The notes under the pieces are model-generated. The model was not told where the DNA came from. It searched no databases and saw only the letters and a program-made list of their open reading frames with translations. This document shows positions 53,951-64,000 of a stretch of DNA of 64,000 nt, in pieces. The position numbers were made by a program, and so were the translations under genes. Every line of letters starts with the position of its first letter. Position 1 is the first letter of the stretch. The stretch lies in contig WOAB01000322.1 in NCBI GenBank assembly GCA_027886185.1, positions 374,501 to 438,500 on the forward strand. The letters are read 5' to 3'. Source of the DNA: Rheum nobile. Lineage: Eukaryota > Streptophyta > Magnoliopsida > Caryophyllales > Polygonaceae.

Positions 53951-56667
53951 CTAGTGTGAGTGTTATGCTTGGGCTTAGGTAAACGTTTAGTCAACGTATA
54001 TGCTTTATTGTCATCCGTATGAACTTTGCAAAGCTTCACATCTCCTCTATCAACGTAACCTCAAATGATATGGAATTTTTTAAGCACGTGTCTAGATTTG
54101 GAGTTTGAACTTGGTTCCTTGGATTGAGCAATTGCACCATTGTTGTCACAATAGATGTCAATTGCCTTAGCACAACTAGGAACAACACCAAGTTCAGTGA
54201 TGACCTTCCTAATCCAAATAGCTTCCTTTGTTGCATCTACTGTGGCAATGTACTCAGCTTTTATTGTAGAATCAGCCACCGTGCTTTGCTTTGAACTCTT
54301 CCATCTCACTACCCCTCCATTAAGAATGAAGATGTATCCTCATTGGTATCAGAAGTCATCTTTATCCGTTTGGAAGCTCGCATTAGTATATCCTTCAACG
54401 ACTAACTCATCATCACCTCCATACACCAAGAAATCATCCTTAGTCCTTCTCAAGTACTTGAGGATGTTCTTAGCTGCATTCTAGTGTGCTTCTCTTGGAT
54501 TTGATTGGAATCCATTGCACATGCTCAAAGCATATGCAACATCTGGGCGAGTACTGATCACGGCATACATGATAGATCCTATTGCTAATGCATAAGGAAT
54601 CCTATTCATCTTTTCTAGCTCAACATGTGTGATTGGACACTACGTCTTGCTAAGTTATATGTCATGTTGTATAGGTAAGAATTCTCTCTTACAATTCTTC
54701 ATATGAACCTATCAAGGACCTTATCTATACAATTCCCTTGACTTAGTCCAGTTAGTCTCTTAGATTTGTATCTATGGATCTTAATACCTAATATGTACTC
54801 TACATCTCCCAAGTCTTACAATGAAAAACATCTCCCAAGCCAAACCTTAATGGGTTCCAGCATAGGAATGTCATTTCCAATGAGTAGTATGTCATCCACA
54901 TACAAGACTAGGGAAACCACTTTGCCCCACTAAATTTCTTGTAAACACAAGCTTCTTTTTCACATATGATGAAATCAAACTGTTTGATTTCCTTATCAAA
55001 TGAAGATTCCAACTCATTGATGCTTGCTTAAGTCCATAAATGGAGTTCTTAATCTTGCATACTTTCCTAGGATTTTCTAGATACTGAAAACCTTCAGGTT
55101 GTATAATGTACACATCTTTTTTCAAATACCCATTTAGAAGGTGATTTTGACATCCATTTGTCAAATCTCATAGTCGTAATGAGCTGCAATTGCTAGGATT
55201 ATCCGAATGGACCTAAGCATGGCAACTGGTGAAAAGGTTTAATCATAGTCAATATCATGATTTTGTTTAAAAGCCTTTTGCAACCAATCTTGTTTTGAAA
55301 ATGGTTATGTTTCCATCCTTGTATGTTTTCAGTTTGAAAACACATTTCCATCCTATGGTTATTACCCCATCTGGAAAATCAATCAAGTCTCATACTTGAA
55401 TTTAAGACATGGAATCCCTTTCAGACTTCATGGCTACACGCCATTTATCAGAGTCGGGACTCGTCACAACTTGCTTATAAGTAGTAGGCTCTTCACTTTC
55501 TAAAAGCAAAATTTCACAGTTCCAATTCAATATGAAATCAACATAGTTATTTGGCTGTGTTCTGGCCCTTTTAGAACTACGTGTGGGTTGAACAACATGA
55601 AAATTTTCCACAACAACTTATGGATTTTCGCTAGAATCATATTCTAGTGGGACAAAAGGAGGGGTGTCTTGGAATTCGCCACCTCTGGCGCATGGATGGT
55701 AGCCCCTTGTGGGGTTGCTTCACCTAGTGGCGCCATCTCTAACATGGTGTAATCCATGTTCGTTTGTTGCTCTTCTCGAATTTCTTCGAGATGTATATTT
55801 CTCCCACTTGCCCTTTTGGAAATAAGATCCTTTTCCAAAAAAGAATCTATCCCGAGCAACAAACACTTTATGTTCACTTGGATTGTAGAAATAGTATCCT
55901 TTTCTTTCTTTTGGATACCTTACGAAGAAGCATTTACCTATTGGGTGCAAGATTGTTAGAGAGTAAACGTTTTACATAAGTTTCACATCCCTAGATCTTT
56001 AGAAAAGACAAACTTGGAACTTTTTCATTCCATAACTCATATGGTGTCCTATCTACAGCTTTGATGAAGTCCTATTTAGTGTGAACGTTGCAGTTGTGAG
56101 AGCATATCCCCAAAAAGATATTGAAAGATCAGTAAAACTCATCATAGATTGAACCATGTCAAGCACGGTTGGATTCCTCATTTCAAACACATCATTCAAT
56201 TGTGGTGTTCCTGGTGGAGTCAAATATTCACCATCATGATCAGATCATATTGCATTAATTTTCTTTCCAAGTTCATTTTCTACTTCATTCTGAAATTCTT
56301 TGAACTTTTCAAAGGATTCCGACTTATACTTCATTAAGTATATGTAACCATATCTACTTAAGTCATTAGTAAAAGTTATAAAGTAACTATAACCACCCCT
56401 AGCTATTGAAATCATTGGTCCACACACATCTGTATGTATTAGGCCCAAAAGTTCACTTGCTCTTTTACCTATTCCAGTAAAAGACGATCTTGTCATTTTT
56501 CCCATTAAGCAAGACATGTATCAAATGATTCACAATCGAAAGAGGTTAAAATCCCATCTTTATGGAGCTTCTAGATGTGTTTCAGCTAGTGTTACCTAAA
56601 TGACAATGTCATAGATAGGTAGTGTTTAAATCATTTGCTTTTTGTTTTTTAGCATTTATGTTATAGA
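53951..56667 (-). pseudogene. copia integrase, reverse transcriptase and RNase H
   Basis: Reading down the minus strand: INAKKQKANDLNTTYL and HCHLGNTS (pre-integrase zinc, 56650-56580); LIHTDVCGPMISIARGGYSY (integrase core, frame 56517-56245); SDKWRVAMKSERDSMS (55450-55402); YIIQPEGFQYLENPRKVCKI and SIYGLKQASMSWN (RT); LYVDDILLIGNDIP (YVDD at 54892-54903, intact); and finally RWKSSKQSTVADSTIKAEYI and IDIYCDNNGAIAQSKEPSSN (RNase H, 54309-54061). Frames are broken by numerous stops. The 56667 end is exactly the insertion point of element V. Confidence 0.87.
56663..56667. repeat. Target-site duplication ATAGA of element V (left)
   Basis: ATAGA at 56663-56667 is repeated at 59598-59602. Excision restores the copia reading ..SHVYNINAKK.., as in related copia proteins. 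Confidence 0.9.
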
Positions 56668-57162
56668 TGTTTTGGGGCGAAAAGATCGAGCTGACCTAAA
56701 TCGCCTTGAATGGTCAAGATATCAAAATAATCCAAATCAATTAATAATGAAATGAATGAAATTGAACGAATATAAGAACGTGCTTATATCCTTTGAACAA
56801 GAAGACTAATGAGTCAGAGAATTTAGCCGTCGGACGCTTAGATGTTCAAACAAAGATCTTGATTGAAGAAAAGACTCTTTGCTCTAATCAATGGTGAGAG
56901 AAATACAATGATTTTCTGGTTTGCAATAGAAGACGTAATATGTGTTACATAAGAGATCTATGGTATTTATACTAAATTTACAACTTGATCCAGTCAAAGT
57001 ATCCCGACATTTACGGGTGTCGTTGACATCTTCCAAATTTTCCTCTTAACGATTTCAATGTCTCTCTGTTTCCCATGTCGTCTCTGCCGCAGTCTTCAAG
57101 CTTTCCGTCCTTCTTGGGCTACTAGACTGGTCCATCAAAACTTCTAAATCATTGGCCCAACA
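56668..57162 (-). repeat. 3' LTR of element V
   Basis: 495 bp, on the minus strand TGTTGGGCCAATG..CGCCCCAAAACA. Preceded by the purine tract CTTTTGGGGAAAT (57163-57175), matching element II. Its terminal GGTCAGCTCGATCTTTTCGC resembles the ends of the LTRs of I and II. Confidence 0.88.
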
Positions 57163-57439
57163 ATTTCCCCAAAAGTAAATCGCACCGAAATGACGGTTGA
57201 TGGGACGATTTGCTTTTCTATCTTCTCTCTCCTTGTGTAATCTTTTCTCCCGATTTTCATGCAGACGTTTAGGAGATGTGGCATCCTCCGATTGGACCAA
57301 CACGTTGACCGAGTATCTGGAGGTTTTTACCTTCTTAAATAGGTTGCGTCTCTATCTTGTCTTCCACTATCTTTTCCTTCTGCAAAACATTCTTCCTTTC
57401 AAGGTACAAAGTTTGAATTTTTGTCGTTACTCCTTGTTC

Positions 57440-58265
57440 CTCCATCGCGCCTCGCAGCCCCATCAAGGAAGATAACGACTTCACCCCCTTAGAGCTCTTA
57501 AGTATAGAAGATTCATTGGCTGGAACTCTTACTCAACCGGAGTTTGAGAGGATCCTAGAAGTAGAACAGTTTCCCGCAGGGATGGTGGCTCGTATTCCGC
57601 GTCCTTACGAACGTGCCGACTGGCGTCGGGAAGGTTGGATTTATTTCTTCGAGTATCCTTTTCAAATTGGACATTCTTTTCCCTTTTCACATCTTGTTCG
57701 GAACATTTTAGCCATTTTGAAACTTGCCCCTTGTCAAGTCATGCCTCAAACATGGCATCTTTTGAGAGTGGTCGACCTTTTGGTTTTTGGTGTCGATGTC
57801 GAATTTGATTTCGATGCTCTGTGGTAATCTTATTACTTGAGCACTAGAGGGTCTTCTAGGTTCCAGTTGCGTCTTCGCCCAAATAGGTCGCTGATCGCAT
57901 TGAACCTCAATGTCAACGATCGCGGATAGCGGTCCCGCTTCTTTTTTGTAGAAAGGAGATCGCTTGAGGGGGTGTCGATTGCTTCTTCCTACTGGACGAC
58001 TGGAGGATGACATGTATTGTATATGTATTTTTAGGCTTTTATCGGACGTCTTCTGAACTTTTTCTCACATGTGTTTTGTTTTAGTTTCTGATTCTGAGGA
58101 GTTTGAAGATTTCAATTTTGAAGCGACGACTCAAGTTTTGCTTTCTCTCCCTGAAGCGGAGAGATCTTTCAAGAATAATAACTTCTTGGCATCCAACCCT
58201 CTTGACATGTCAACACCTTCTACTTCCATGACCAAAGGCACATGTTCGTTCCTACAGGTATGCGT
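57440..58265 (+). pseudogene. Antisense-gene remnant of element V
   Basis: The plus-strand frame 57516-57827 reads AGTLTQPEFERILEVEQFPA, GWIYFFEYPFQIGHSFPFSH and KLAPCQVMPQTWHLLRVVDL, FDFDALW, then a stop. It resumes YYLSTRGSSRFQLRLRPNRS and NLNVNDRG, stop, RSRFFFVERRSLEG. After a TTTTAG acceptor at 58084, exon 2 reads VSDSEEFEDFNFEATTQVLL and TKGTCSFLQ before GTATGC. Same Transposase_28-type gene as in elements I and II. Exons 3-4 are deleted. Opposite in strand to the pol of element V, as expected. Confidence 0.78.
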
Positions 58266-58304
58266 TTGAGTGGTTTTTGGACTAGTCGTTTGCTTACTGT
58301 GTTG

Positions 58305-59470
58305 TGTTTACCTAACAACGTCCCGTGGTGAGAAAATTTGGAACTTTTCTGCCAGTTTCTTGACGATGTCTAGGTAGGCCATCATTATGTCATCTTTAGC
58401 GGTGTATGACCCTTGTACCTGGTTGACGATTAGAAGAGTGTCGCAAACTACTTCGATGTTTTGGATCGCGAGGTCTTGTGCAATCGTCAATCCAAATGTG
58501 AGTACCTTGTACTCTGCTTTATTATTGGTCGCGTCCCATTCACATCTTACGGCTTGGGCTATATGGTCCCCTTGTGACAATTTTAGTACAACTCTTAGGC
58601 CGACTCCCATATGTTCGACGCTCCGTCTGTATAGAGTTGTCACTTTCCCATGTCTTCTTCAGTCGTCAGTTAGGTGGCTTCCTTTACGGCCTCTTGTTCT
58701 AATGTTGGACTGAAATCAGTCACAAAGTCTGCCAAAGCTTGAGACTTAATTGCCGTCCTTGGCTGTATTCGATATCAAAACCGCTTAAGTGTAATTCCCA
58801 TTTTGCCATTCGACTTGTGCACTCTGGTTTCCTCATGATGGCTTTCATGGGATGGTTAGTCCGTACAATAATAACGTGCGATTCGAAATAAGGTTTAAGT
58901 TTATTTGATGCCATTACTAGGGGTAGGACCAATTTTCCGAGCGACGTGTACCTTGTTTCCGCCGAAAGTAGAGAACGGCTTACATAGTAGATGGGAGATT
59001 GTTTTTCGTCTTCTTCTCTTGTCAGGACCTCACTTACTGCTGACTCTGATACTTCTAGGTATAGTTGTAGTGATTCGTCATCCTTTGGTTTTGCTAGTAG
59101 TAATGGGCTTGCCAAGTATCCCTTCAGGTCTTGAAAGGCTTGTTCGTGTGCCGTCATTGATTCAAATGACTTGTTCTTCTTCAGGGCTTCGTAATCAAGT
59201 TTGTACTTGTCGGAGGATTTGGTATTAAATTTGTTGAGTGCTGCTATTCGCCCTGTTAGCTTTTGGACGTCTTTGACATATCTAGGAGATCTCAAGTTGA
59301 CGATTGCTTTGATTTGGTCTGGGTTGGCCACTTTTCCTCTTTGGGTCACCATGTATCCTAGGAATTTTCCTCTTTGGGTCACCATGTGTACGTTGATGGC
59401 CTGTTGGATGAGGGCTTGGAGATCCATCGGCGCGACGACCTCTGGAGGGGTTACTCGAGTCTCGGTGCTT
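58305..59470 (-). pseudogene. Fused gag scrap, RT thumb and RNase H of element V
   Basis: The minus-strand frame 59493-58720 (257 codons) starts with LTR-derived residues, then gag (TRVTPPEVVAPMDLQALIQQ). It jumps within KFLGYMVTQRGK to the RT thumb (AIVNLRSPRYVKDVQKLTGR) and the RNase H connection (QLYLEVSESAVSEVL, KWELHLSGFDIEYSQ). The frame 58643-58308 continues VGLRVVLKLSQGDHIAQAVR, CEWDATNNKAEYKVLTFGLT. The fused protein is a deletion product, not a functional design. KFLGYMVTQRGK is preceded by a duplicate MVTQRGKFLGY. Confidence 0.8.
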
Positions 59471-59471
59471 A

Positions 59472-59597
59472 TTTTTTCCTCTAACGATTTCAACGTCTCT
59501 ATGTTTCCCTCGCCGTCTCCCCCGCAATCTTCAAGCTTTCCGTCCTTCTTAGGCTACTGGCCCGGTCCATCACAACTGCTAATTCGTTGGCCCAACA
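59472..59597 (-). repeat. 5' LTR remnant of element V
   Basis: On the minus strand TGTTGGGCCAACGAATTAGC.. matches the start of the 3' LTR (57162 downward) for about 126 bases, ending near AACGATTTCAACG/CTCTAACG, then jumps into gag sequence at 59467. Followed externally by ATAGA. Confidence 0.82.
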
Positions 59598-59602
59598 ATA
59601 GA

Positions 59603-59986
59603 CATGGGATTCTATATCCAACACATGGAGTCCATTACTGATTGGAGCATTGCCATTAAGCATATCATTCATATAAATAGAACAACAATTATTCTTGATA
59701 ATGAATTGATAGCCTTCAGTATCCAAAACAAAAGCCGAAATTATGTTTTTGGTAATTGCAGGAACAAAATAACAACTATTTCAGTTCTAACACTAAACCA
59801 AAAGGCAAAGATAGACCATAATCTCCTATTTCTAGCGCAACAATTTTTTCTCCATTTCCAACATGTAGGTCTACCTCTCCCTTGTCCAAGCTTTTACTTC
59901 TTAGTCCATGCACATTCAAAATAAAGAACCACATTCAGTATCCAATACCCAACATTTGCTGCAAGGATTTCTATAACATTTATACC
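59603..59986 (-). pseudogene. copia protease and linker of element VI
   Basis: On minus after the gag stop: VWYWILNVVLYFECAWTKK-type degenerate protease, then CRNYNNCYFVPAIT and the pre-integrase stretch NNCCSIYMNDMLNGNAPISN, GLHVLDIES immediately before the element V insertion. Recognisable mainly by position and the LDIES..HVYNIN junction. Confidence 0.6.
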
Positions 59987-60395
59987 TCAAGTAGGACTCA
60001 CAGTTTCATTCTTCTTGTCTTCTAGGTACTTTGGGCAGTTCATCTTCCAATGTCGTTTTGCATTACAATAGAAACATTCGTAGTCAGCAACTAGTTTAGC
60101 CTTTGTAGAAGCTTTCGATTTAGGACGAGCAACTTCCTTGCCCTTCCTTCGCACATACATATTTTTTCCAACGGCCCCTTTCTTGAACCATTTTCCCTTG
60201 TTGACCATGAGAACCTCTTTCTTTTATTCAGCAATGATATTTTGCTCAGAAGTTTTGAGCATCCCATGAAGTTCTTCAAGGCTTTTCCCAACTCCATTCA
60301 TATTGAAGTTTAGCCTGAATTGAGTGAAACCATCACGCAAAGAGTGTAGTATAACGTTAGTAGCCAACTCTTGACTATATGGGAAACCAAGTCAA
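59987..60395 (-). pseudogene. copia gag of element VI, C-terminal part
   Basis: Minus strand: ELATNVILHSLRDGFTQFRL, NFNMNGVGKSLEELHGMLKT, SEQNIIAE, stop, KKEVLMVNKGKWFKKGAVGK, and the zinc knuckle CFYCNAKRHWKMNC (CX2CX4HX4C) at 60078-60037. The 'LHSLRDxFxQFxLNFNMN' pattern is a copia Gag hallmark. Sequence upstream of 60395 is replaced by Tat fragment VII. Confidence 0.83.
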
Positions 60396-61317
60396 GTTTG
60401 TACTTGTCGGAGGATTTGGTATTAAATTTGTTGAGTGCTGCTATTCGCCCTGTTAGCTTTTGGACGTCTTTGACGTATCTAGGAGATCTCAAGTTGACGA
60501 TTGCTTTGATTTGGTCTGGGTTGGCCTCTTTTCCTCTTTGGGTCACCATGTATCCTAGGAATTTTCCTAAGGACATTCCAAAAGAGCATTTAGTTTGATT
60601 TAATTTCTTGTTGTACCTTTTTAGTACTTTGAATCCTTCTTTTAGGTGTCCGATGTGATCTTGAGCTGCTTTGGACTTGACCAACATGTCGTCTATGTAT
60701 AATTCCATGGTGTCCCCAATCTGGTCTTTGAACATGTTGTTGACTAGTCGTTGGTACGTTGCCCCTGCGTTTTTTAGTCCAAAAGCCATAACTTTGTAGC
60801 AATACGTACCTTGACTCGTTATGAAGGTTGTTTTCTCTTGGTCTTCCGGGTCCATTAGGATTTGGTTGTACCCACTGAATGCATCCATTAACGTGAGCAT
60901 TTTGTGGCCTGCGGTCGCGTTGACCATTGCATCGATGTGTGGCAAGGGGAAGGAGTCCTTGGGACATGCCTTATTCAGATCTGTAAAGTCGATATAGACC
61001 CTCCACTTGCCATTCTTCTTTTGCACTACAACGACGTTCGACAACCATTCTGGATACTTGACCTCCCTGATTTTTCCTGTTTGTAGTAGATTTCTAACCT
61101 TGTCGTCTACGATTTTGTGTCGCTCTGGTGCAAATTTTCTTCTTTTTTGTTTGACTACAGGATAAGATGGATCTAAATTTAGTTTGTGAGTAATAACATC
61201 GGACGGGATTCCTACCATATCTTCATGCGACCACGCGAAGCAGTCGGCATTAGATCGCAAGAATTCCACTAGGCTAGCTCTAGTCGAGTCGTTTAGATCT
61301 GACCCAACCCTTACCAT
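60396..61317 (-). pseudogene. Reverse transcriptase of Tat fragment VII, long open frame
   Basis: The frame 61317-60310 is open for 335 codons. VRVGSDLNDSTRASLVEFLR, HEDMVGIPSDVITHKLNLDP and VKQKRRKFAPERHKIVDDKV lead in. Then KWRVYIDFTDLNKACPKDSF, MLTLMDAFSGYNQILMDPED, AFGLKNAGATYQRLVNNMFK, ELYIDDMLVKSKAAQDHIGH (YIDD intact) and the thumb to KFNTKSSDKYKLD. The last 26 residues are read out of frame from copia gag across the 60395 junction. Best-preserved RT core of the Tat copies, but truncated before RNase H. Confidence 0.87.
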
Positions 61318-61522
61318 TTTCTTTGTCTTTGAATGGTCTAATACGATCTCGTCTAGTTATTCCATTTCTGGTTCGACGTATCGTTTGGTCCCTTCGTCGA
61401 CCTGTAATTGCAATGGCGATTGTCGTTCGACCGCCCCTTTCGTTGATGTGACATAGTGTTCCTTGGCAGCTCGCTACTCACCTTATATTTCCTATACATA
61501 TTGTTGGGAAATTTATAGTTTG

Positions 61523-62005
61523 CTAAAAAGTGGATGGTACAGCTTTCATAACGTGTATCCAGGGTCTACCAAGGATTGCATTATACGGTGACGGGCAGTC
61601 GAGTACTAAGAGTTTTACCTGTTGGTTGATGCCACCTGCATACGTTGTTAACACTATATTGCCAAGGGTATGTTTGAATTCTCCACTGAAACTGACCAGT
61701 GGGGTCGATTTTCGGGTCAGATTGTCCTCGCTTAGACCCATACCTTTCAGGGTGTCTAGTGTTAACAAGTTTGTGGAGCTACTTGTGTTGATCAACACTC
61801 GGCATATGAGACAATTACCAATTGATAAAGAGATTACCAGACTGTCGTGGTGGTCGCCTAGTTCTTCGGCTTCAGAGTCGTCGAAAGTGATGATAGGCAC
61901 ATCTGCTATCCGTGGTCGTCTAGCCTCCGATCGGGCTGGTCTGTCGCCCTTCCTTTCTTTGGTGTATCTTTTTACGGCCGAATATGTGTTTCCACACACG
62001 TCCAA
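61523..62005 (-). pseudogene. Protease of Tat fragment VII, active-site Asp lost
   Basis: 160-codon open frame: GDRPARSEARRPRIADVPII, HHDSLVISLSIGNCLICRVL, then INTSSSTNLLTLDTLKGMGL, PSPYNAILGRPWIHVMK. The catalytic turn is NTSS, whereas the near-identical copy at 63334-63927 has DTSS, so the Asp is mutated to Asn. Otherwise complete for the protease domain. Confidence 0.82.
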
Positions 62006-62099
62006 CCCTCCTGAGATAGTGTTAATAATTTTAGTATGTACTGGAGACGAGGGTCGATCGGTTGTTTCCTAGTCCCTTCGATCCATAGTTGCTTTTGCC

Positions 62100-63249
62100 T
62101 TATCGGAGATGACGTCGCGCAAGAGTCCTTGCGCGAGGGGCCTTGCAACCTCCTTGCATAGTGCGATGCACTCGTCTATCGTGTGGCCGTGATCTCTGTG
62201 GCAGTCGCACTATCGGCTCATGTCTTTCTTGGAGTCTGACTTATCGATCTTCTGGGGCAATCTTACGTCTTTTCCATATATGTCGAAACTCTTAACGAGC
62301 TCCAACACAGAAATGTTGAAGTTATAAGAATGGACCTTCAGGGGTAGAGTCGGGTTATTCTTCCAGTCTTGGTTCCTATCATAAGAGTTGTTTACCTGGT
62401 ATGGTCTCCTCACCCCTTGGGGTAAGGTTGGTGTCGTCTGTCGCGTCGGTGGTCCGCGAATGGCCTTTAGTCGACTCAATCTGGGCTCTTGTCTGCTTTT
62501 GTAGGTTCTTCGTCTTCTTCCAACCTGACATGGGCCATGGTTTTAGCATGTACGTCTTTTAAGCTCCGACACGGTTACTTGATCAGCTCGCGATAGAGTT
62601 CACTTCCACTGATTAGTCCCCGGCGGAAGGCTTCAATGGATGTCGGGACATCACAATACGGGATCACGACCTTCTCTTTATTGTACCTGTTAAGATAGTC
62701 CCTTAAGGGCTCGTCGTACCTTTGTATGATCCTATATAGGTCACTTGATTGTTTTTCCAGTCTTCTGTTGCTGGCGAATTGAATTTTGAATTAATTGACT
62801 AGGTCAGCGAATGAAACAAATGCATGAACCATGTTAGTGCGGGTCCCGCAAAGGTTGTACCAAAGCTTTTGCACATGACCGCCTCGCGGTTCCCTCTCAA
62901 AATAGAGATAGTCATTAATTTTTGTTTGTAAATGGAGATATGGTTGTCAGGGTCCCCGGTCCCATTGTATTTGGGGCATGTTGGCGGCGCTGAACTTCAT
63001 CGGGATCTCGACGTGTGCGATAGAGTTTATGAAAGGCGAGTCTTCGTATCCATCGACCACTTCTTTTTCGATTGGTTGCGGGATTCCTTGGATTCGGGCG
63101 ATGCGATCGTCCAGAGTTTTCATGTGTACGTTGATGGCCTGTTGGATGAGGGCTTGGAGATCCATCGGCGCGACGACCTCTGGAGGGGTTACTCGAGTCT
63201 CGGTGGACTCGGTTGCAGTAATTGGAATGTTATTCGCGAAGGTATCCAA
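62100..63249 (-). pseudogene. gag of Tat fragment VII
   Basis: The frame 63249-62947 carries TRVTPPEVVAPMDLQALIQQ, TLDDRIARIQGIPQPIEKEV, DSPFINSIAHVEIPMKF. Then come capsid parts in shifted frames (62940-62560) and 62479-62210 with YNFNISVLELVKSFDIYGKD and KIDKSDSKKDMSR, stop. A remnant of the zinc-like HRDHGHTIDEC motif lies near 62205-62165. N-terminal coiled coil absent. Confidence 0.78.
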
Positions 63250-63267
63250 GGTACTCGAGTCTCGGTG

Positions 63268-64000
63268 TTATTCCATTTCTGGTTCGACGTATCGTTTGGT
63301 CCCTTCGCCGACCTATAATTGCTATGGGGATTGTCATTCGACCGCCCCTTTCATGGCATGTCTCCAGGGTCTACCAAGGATTGCATTATACGGTGACGGG
63401 CAGATGAGTACTGAGAATTTTACTTGTTGGTTGATGCCACCAACATACGTTGTTAACACTATATTGCCAAGGGTATGTTTGAATTCTCCACTGAAACCGA
63501 CCAGTGGGGTCGATTTTTGGGTCAGATTGTCCTCGCTTAGACCCATACCTTTCAGGGTGTCTAGTGTTAACAAGTTTGTGGAGCTACTTGTGTCGATCAG
63601 CACTCGGCGTATGAGACAGTTATCAATTGATAAAGAGATTACCAGACCGTCTTGGTGGTCGCCTAGTTCTTCGGCTTCAGAGTCGTCGAAAGTGATGATA
63701 GGCACATCTGCTATCCGTGGTCGTCTAGCCTCCGATCGGGCTGGCCTGTCGCCCTTGCTTTCTTTGGCGTATCTTTTTTGGGCCGAATATGTGTTTCCAC
63801 ACACGTCCGACCCTCCTGAGATGGTGTTAATAATTTTAGTATGTACTGGAGACGAGGGTCGATCGGTTGTTACTTGGTTCCTTCGATCCATAGTTGCTTT
63901 TGCCTTATCGGAGATGACGTCGCACAAGAGTCCTTGCGTGAGGGGCCTTGCAACCTCCTTGCGTAGTGCGATGCACTCGTCTATCGTGTGGCCGTGATCT
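63268..64000 (-). mobile_element. Tat fragment VIII (protease region), direct duplicate of VII
   Basis: The minus-strand frame 63927-63334 gives a gag C-terminal end (MCDVISDKAKATMDRRNQVT) and the protease (RRVLIDTSSSTNLLTLDTLK, LGRPWRHAMKG). Apart from a roughly 110-base deletion near 63350, the sequence is nearly identical to 61360-62200, offset by about 1.9 kb. It runs off the window end within gag. Confidence 0.82.

Larger units (their letters stand above)
56668..59597 (-). mobile_element. Element V: short, internally deleted Tat retrotransposon within copia VI
   Basis: Minus-strand element of 2.93 kb with perfect ATAGA flanks. The 3' LTR (56668-57162) is complete. The 5' LTR survives only as its first 126 bases (59472-59597). 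Between them: a gag scrap, RT thumb to RNase H, then directly the antisense-gene remnant. The 5' LTR remainder, primer site, most of gag, protease, RT core and integrase are deleted. It is recognisably Tat by LTR start TGTTGGGCC, the PPT and the antisense gene. Confidence 0.88.
60396..63267 (-). mobile_element. Tat fragment VII (gag to RT), rearranged
   Basis: Minus-strand gag (63249 to 62100), protease (62005 to 61523) and RT (61317 to 60396) in correct order but without LTRs. At 60395 RT stops abruptly inside the thumb and copia gag begins. At 63267 the gag end joins fragment VIII immediately after ACTCGAGTCTCGGTG. Closely related to elements II and V. Confidence 0.8.

Noticed and set aside
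62978..63997. 339-codon open frame on the plus strand
   Set aside because: It lies exactly opposite Tat gag and protease, whose minus-strand translation matches known family blocks. The plus-strand protein has no recognisable content.

Overview
The window is intergenic DNA from a repeat-rich flowering plant, almost certainly a dicot-type nuclear genome. There is no bacterial-style gene organisation. The recognisable coding sequence belongs to plant lineages of LTR retrotransposons (Ty3/gypsy Tat, Ty3/gypsy CRM-like, Ty1/copia), plant L1-type LINEs, a CACTA DNA transposon and tRNA-derived SINE-like units. A plant GMP synthase exon sits inside the CACTA element. I found no complete, convincingly active host gene. 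All calls were made by eye: ends come from matching LTRs, TG..CA termini, primer-binding sites, polypurine tracts and target-site duplications (TSDs).

Layout. 1-720: two head-to-head SINE-like inverted dimers. 721-1640: LTR-like remnants. 1640-9410: a decayed Tat element on the minus strand (element IV) with a tandem-repeat-rich 3' UTR. 9655-17788: Tat element I (plus), with two 655-bp LTRs, TSD CTAGT and a remarkably intact four-exon antisense gene. 18062-39004: Tat element II (plus), split by CRM-like element III (22215-35220). Element III is itself interrupted by a solo LTR in gag (25047-25776) and by a CACTA transposon in reverse transcriptase (28004-32102). 39377-43492: LINE A (minus). 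Upstream of it is an unrecognised ORF split by a 1.45-kb solo LTR (44284-45734), then an unrecognised 331-codon open frame. 47220-51355: a related LINE B (plus). 52399-60395: a copia element (minus) interrupted by a short deleted Tat element V (56668-59597). 60396-64000: two rearranged Tat fragments (VII, VIII) in direct repeat.

How the parts relate. The nesting gives a relative chronology: II is older than III, and III is older than its solo LTR and the CACTA; copia VI is older than V. Excising each insertion with one TSD copy restores the interrupted reading frame or a sensible protein junction, which strongly supports the borders. Four Tat copies (I, II, IV, V) carry parts of the same antisense gene between integrase and the 3' LTR. 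It encodes a Transposase_28 ('putative gypsy type transposon') domain plus a coiled coil. Only in element I is it still an open, splice-competent gene. This conserved antisense cargo, the SINE inverted dimers and the gene-capturing CACTA are the most interesting biology here.
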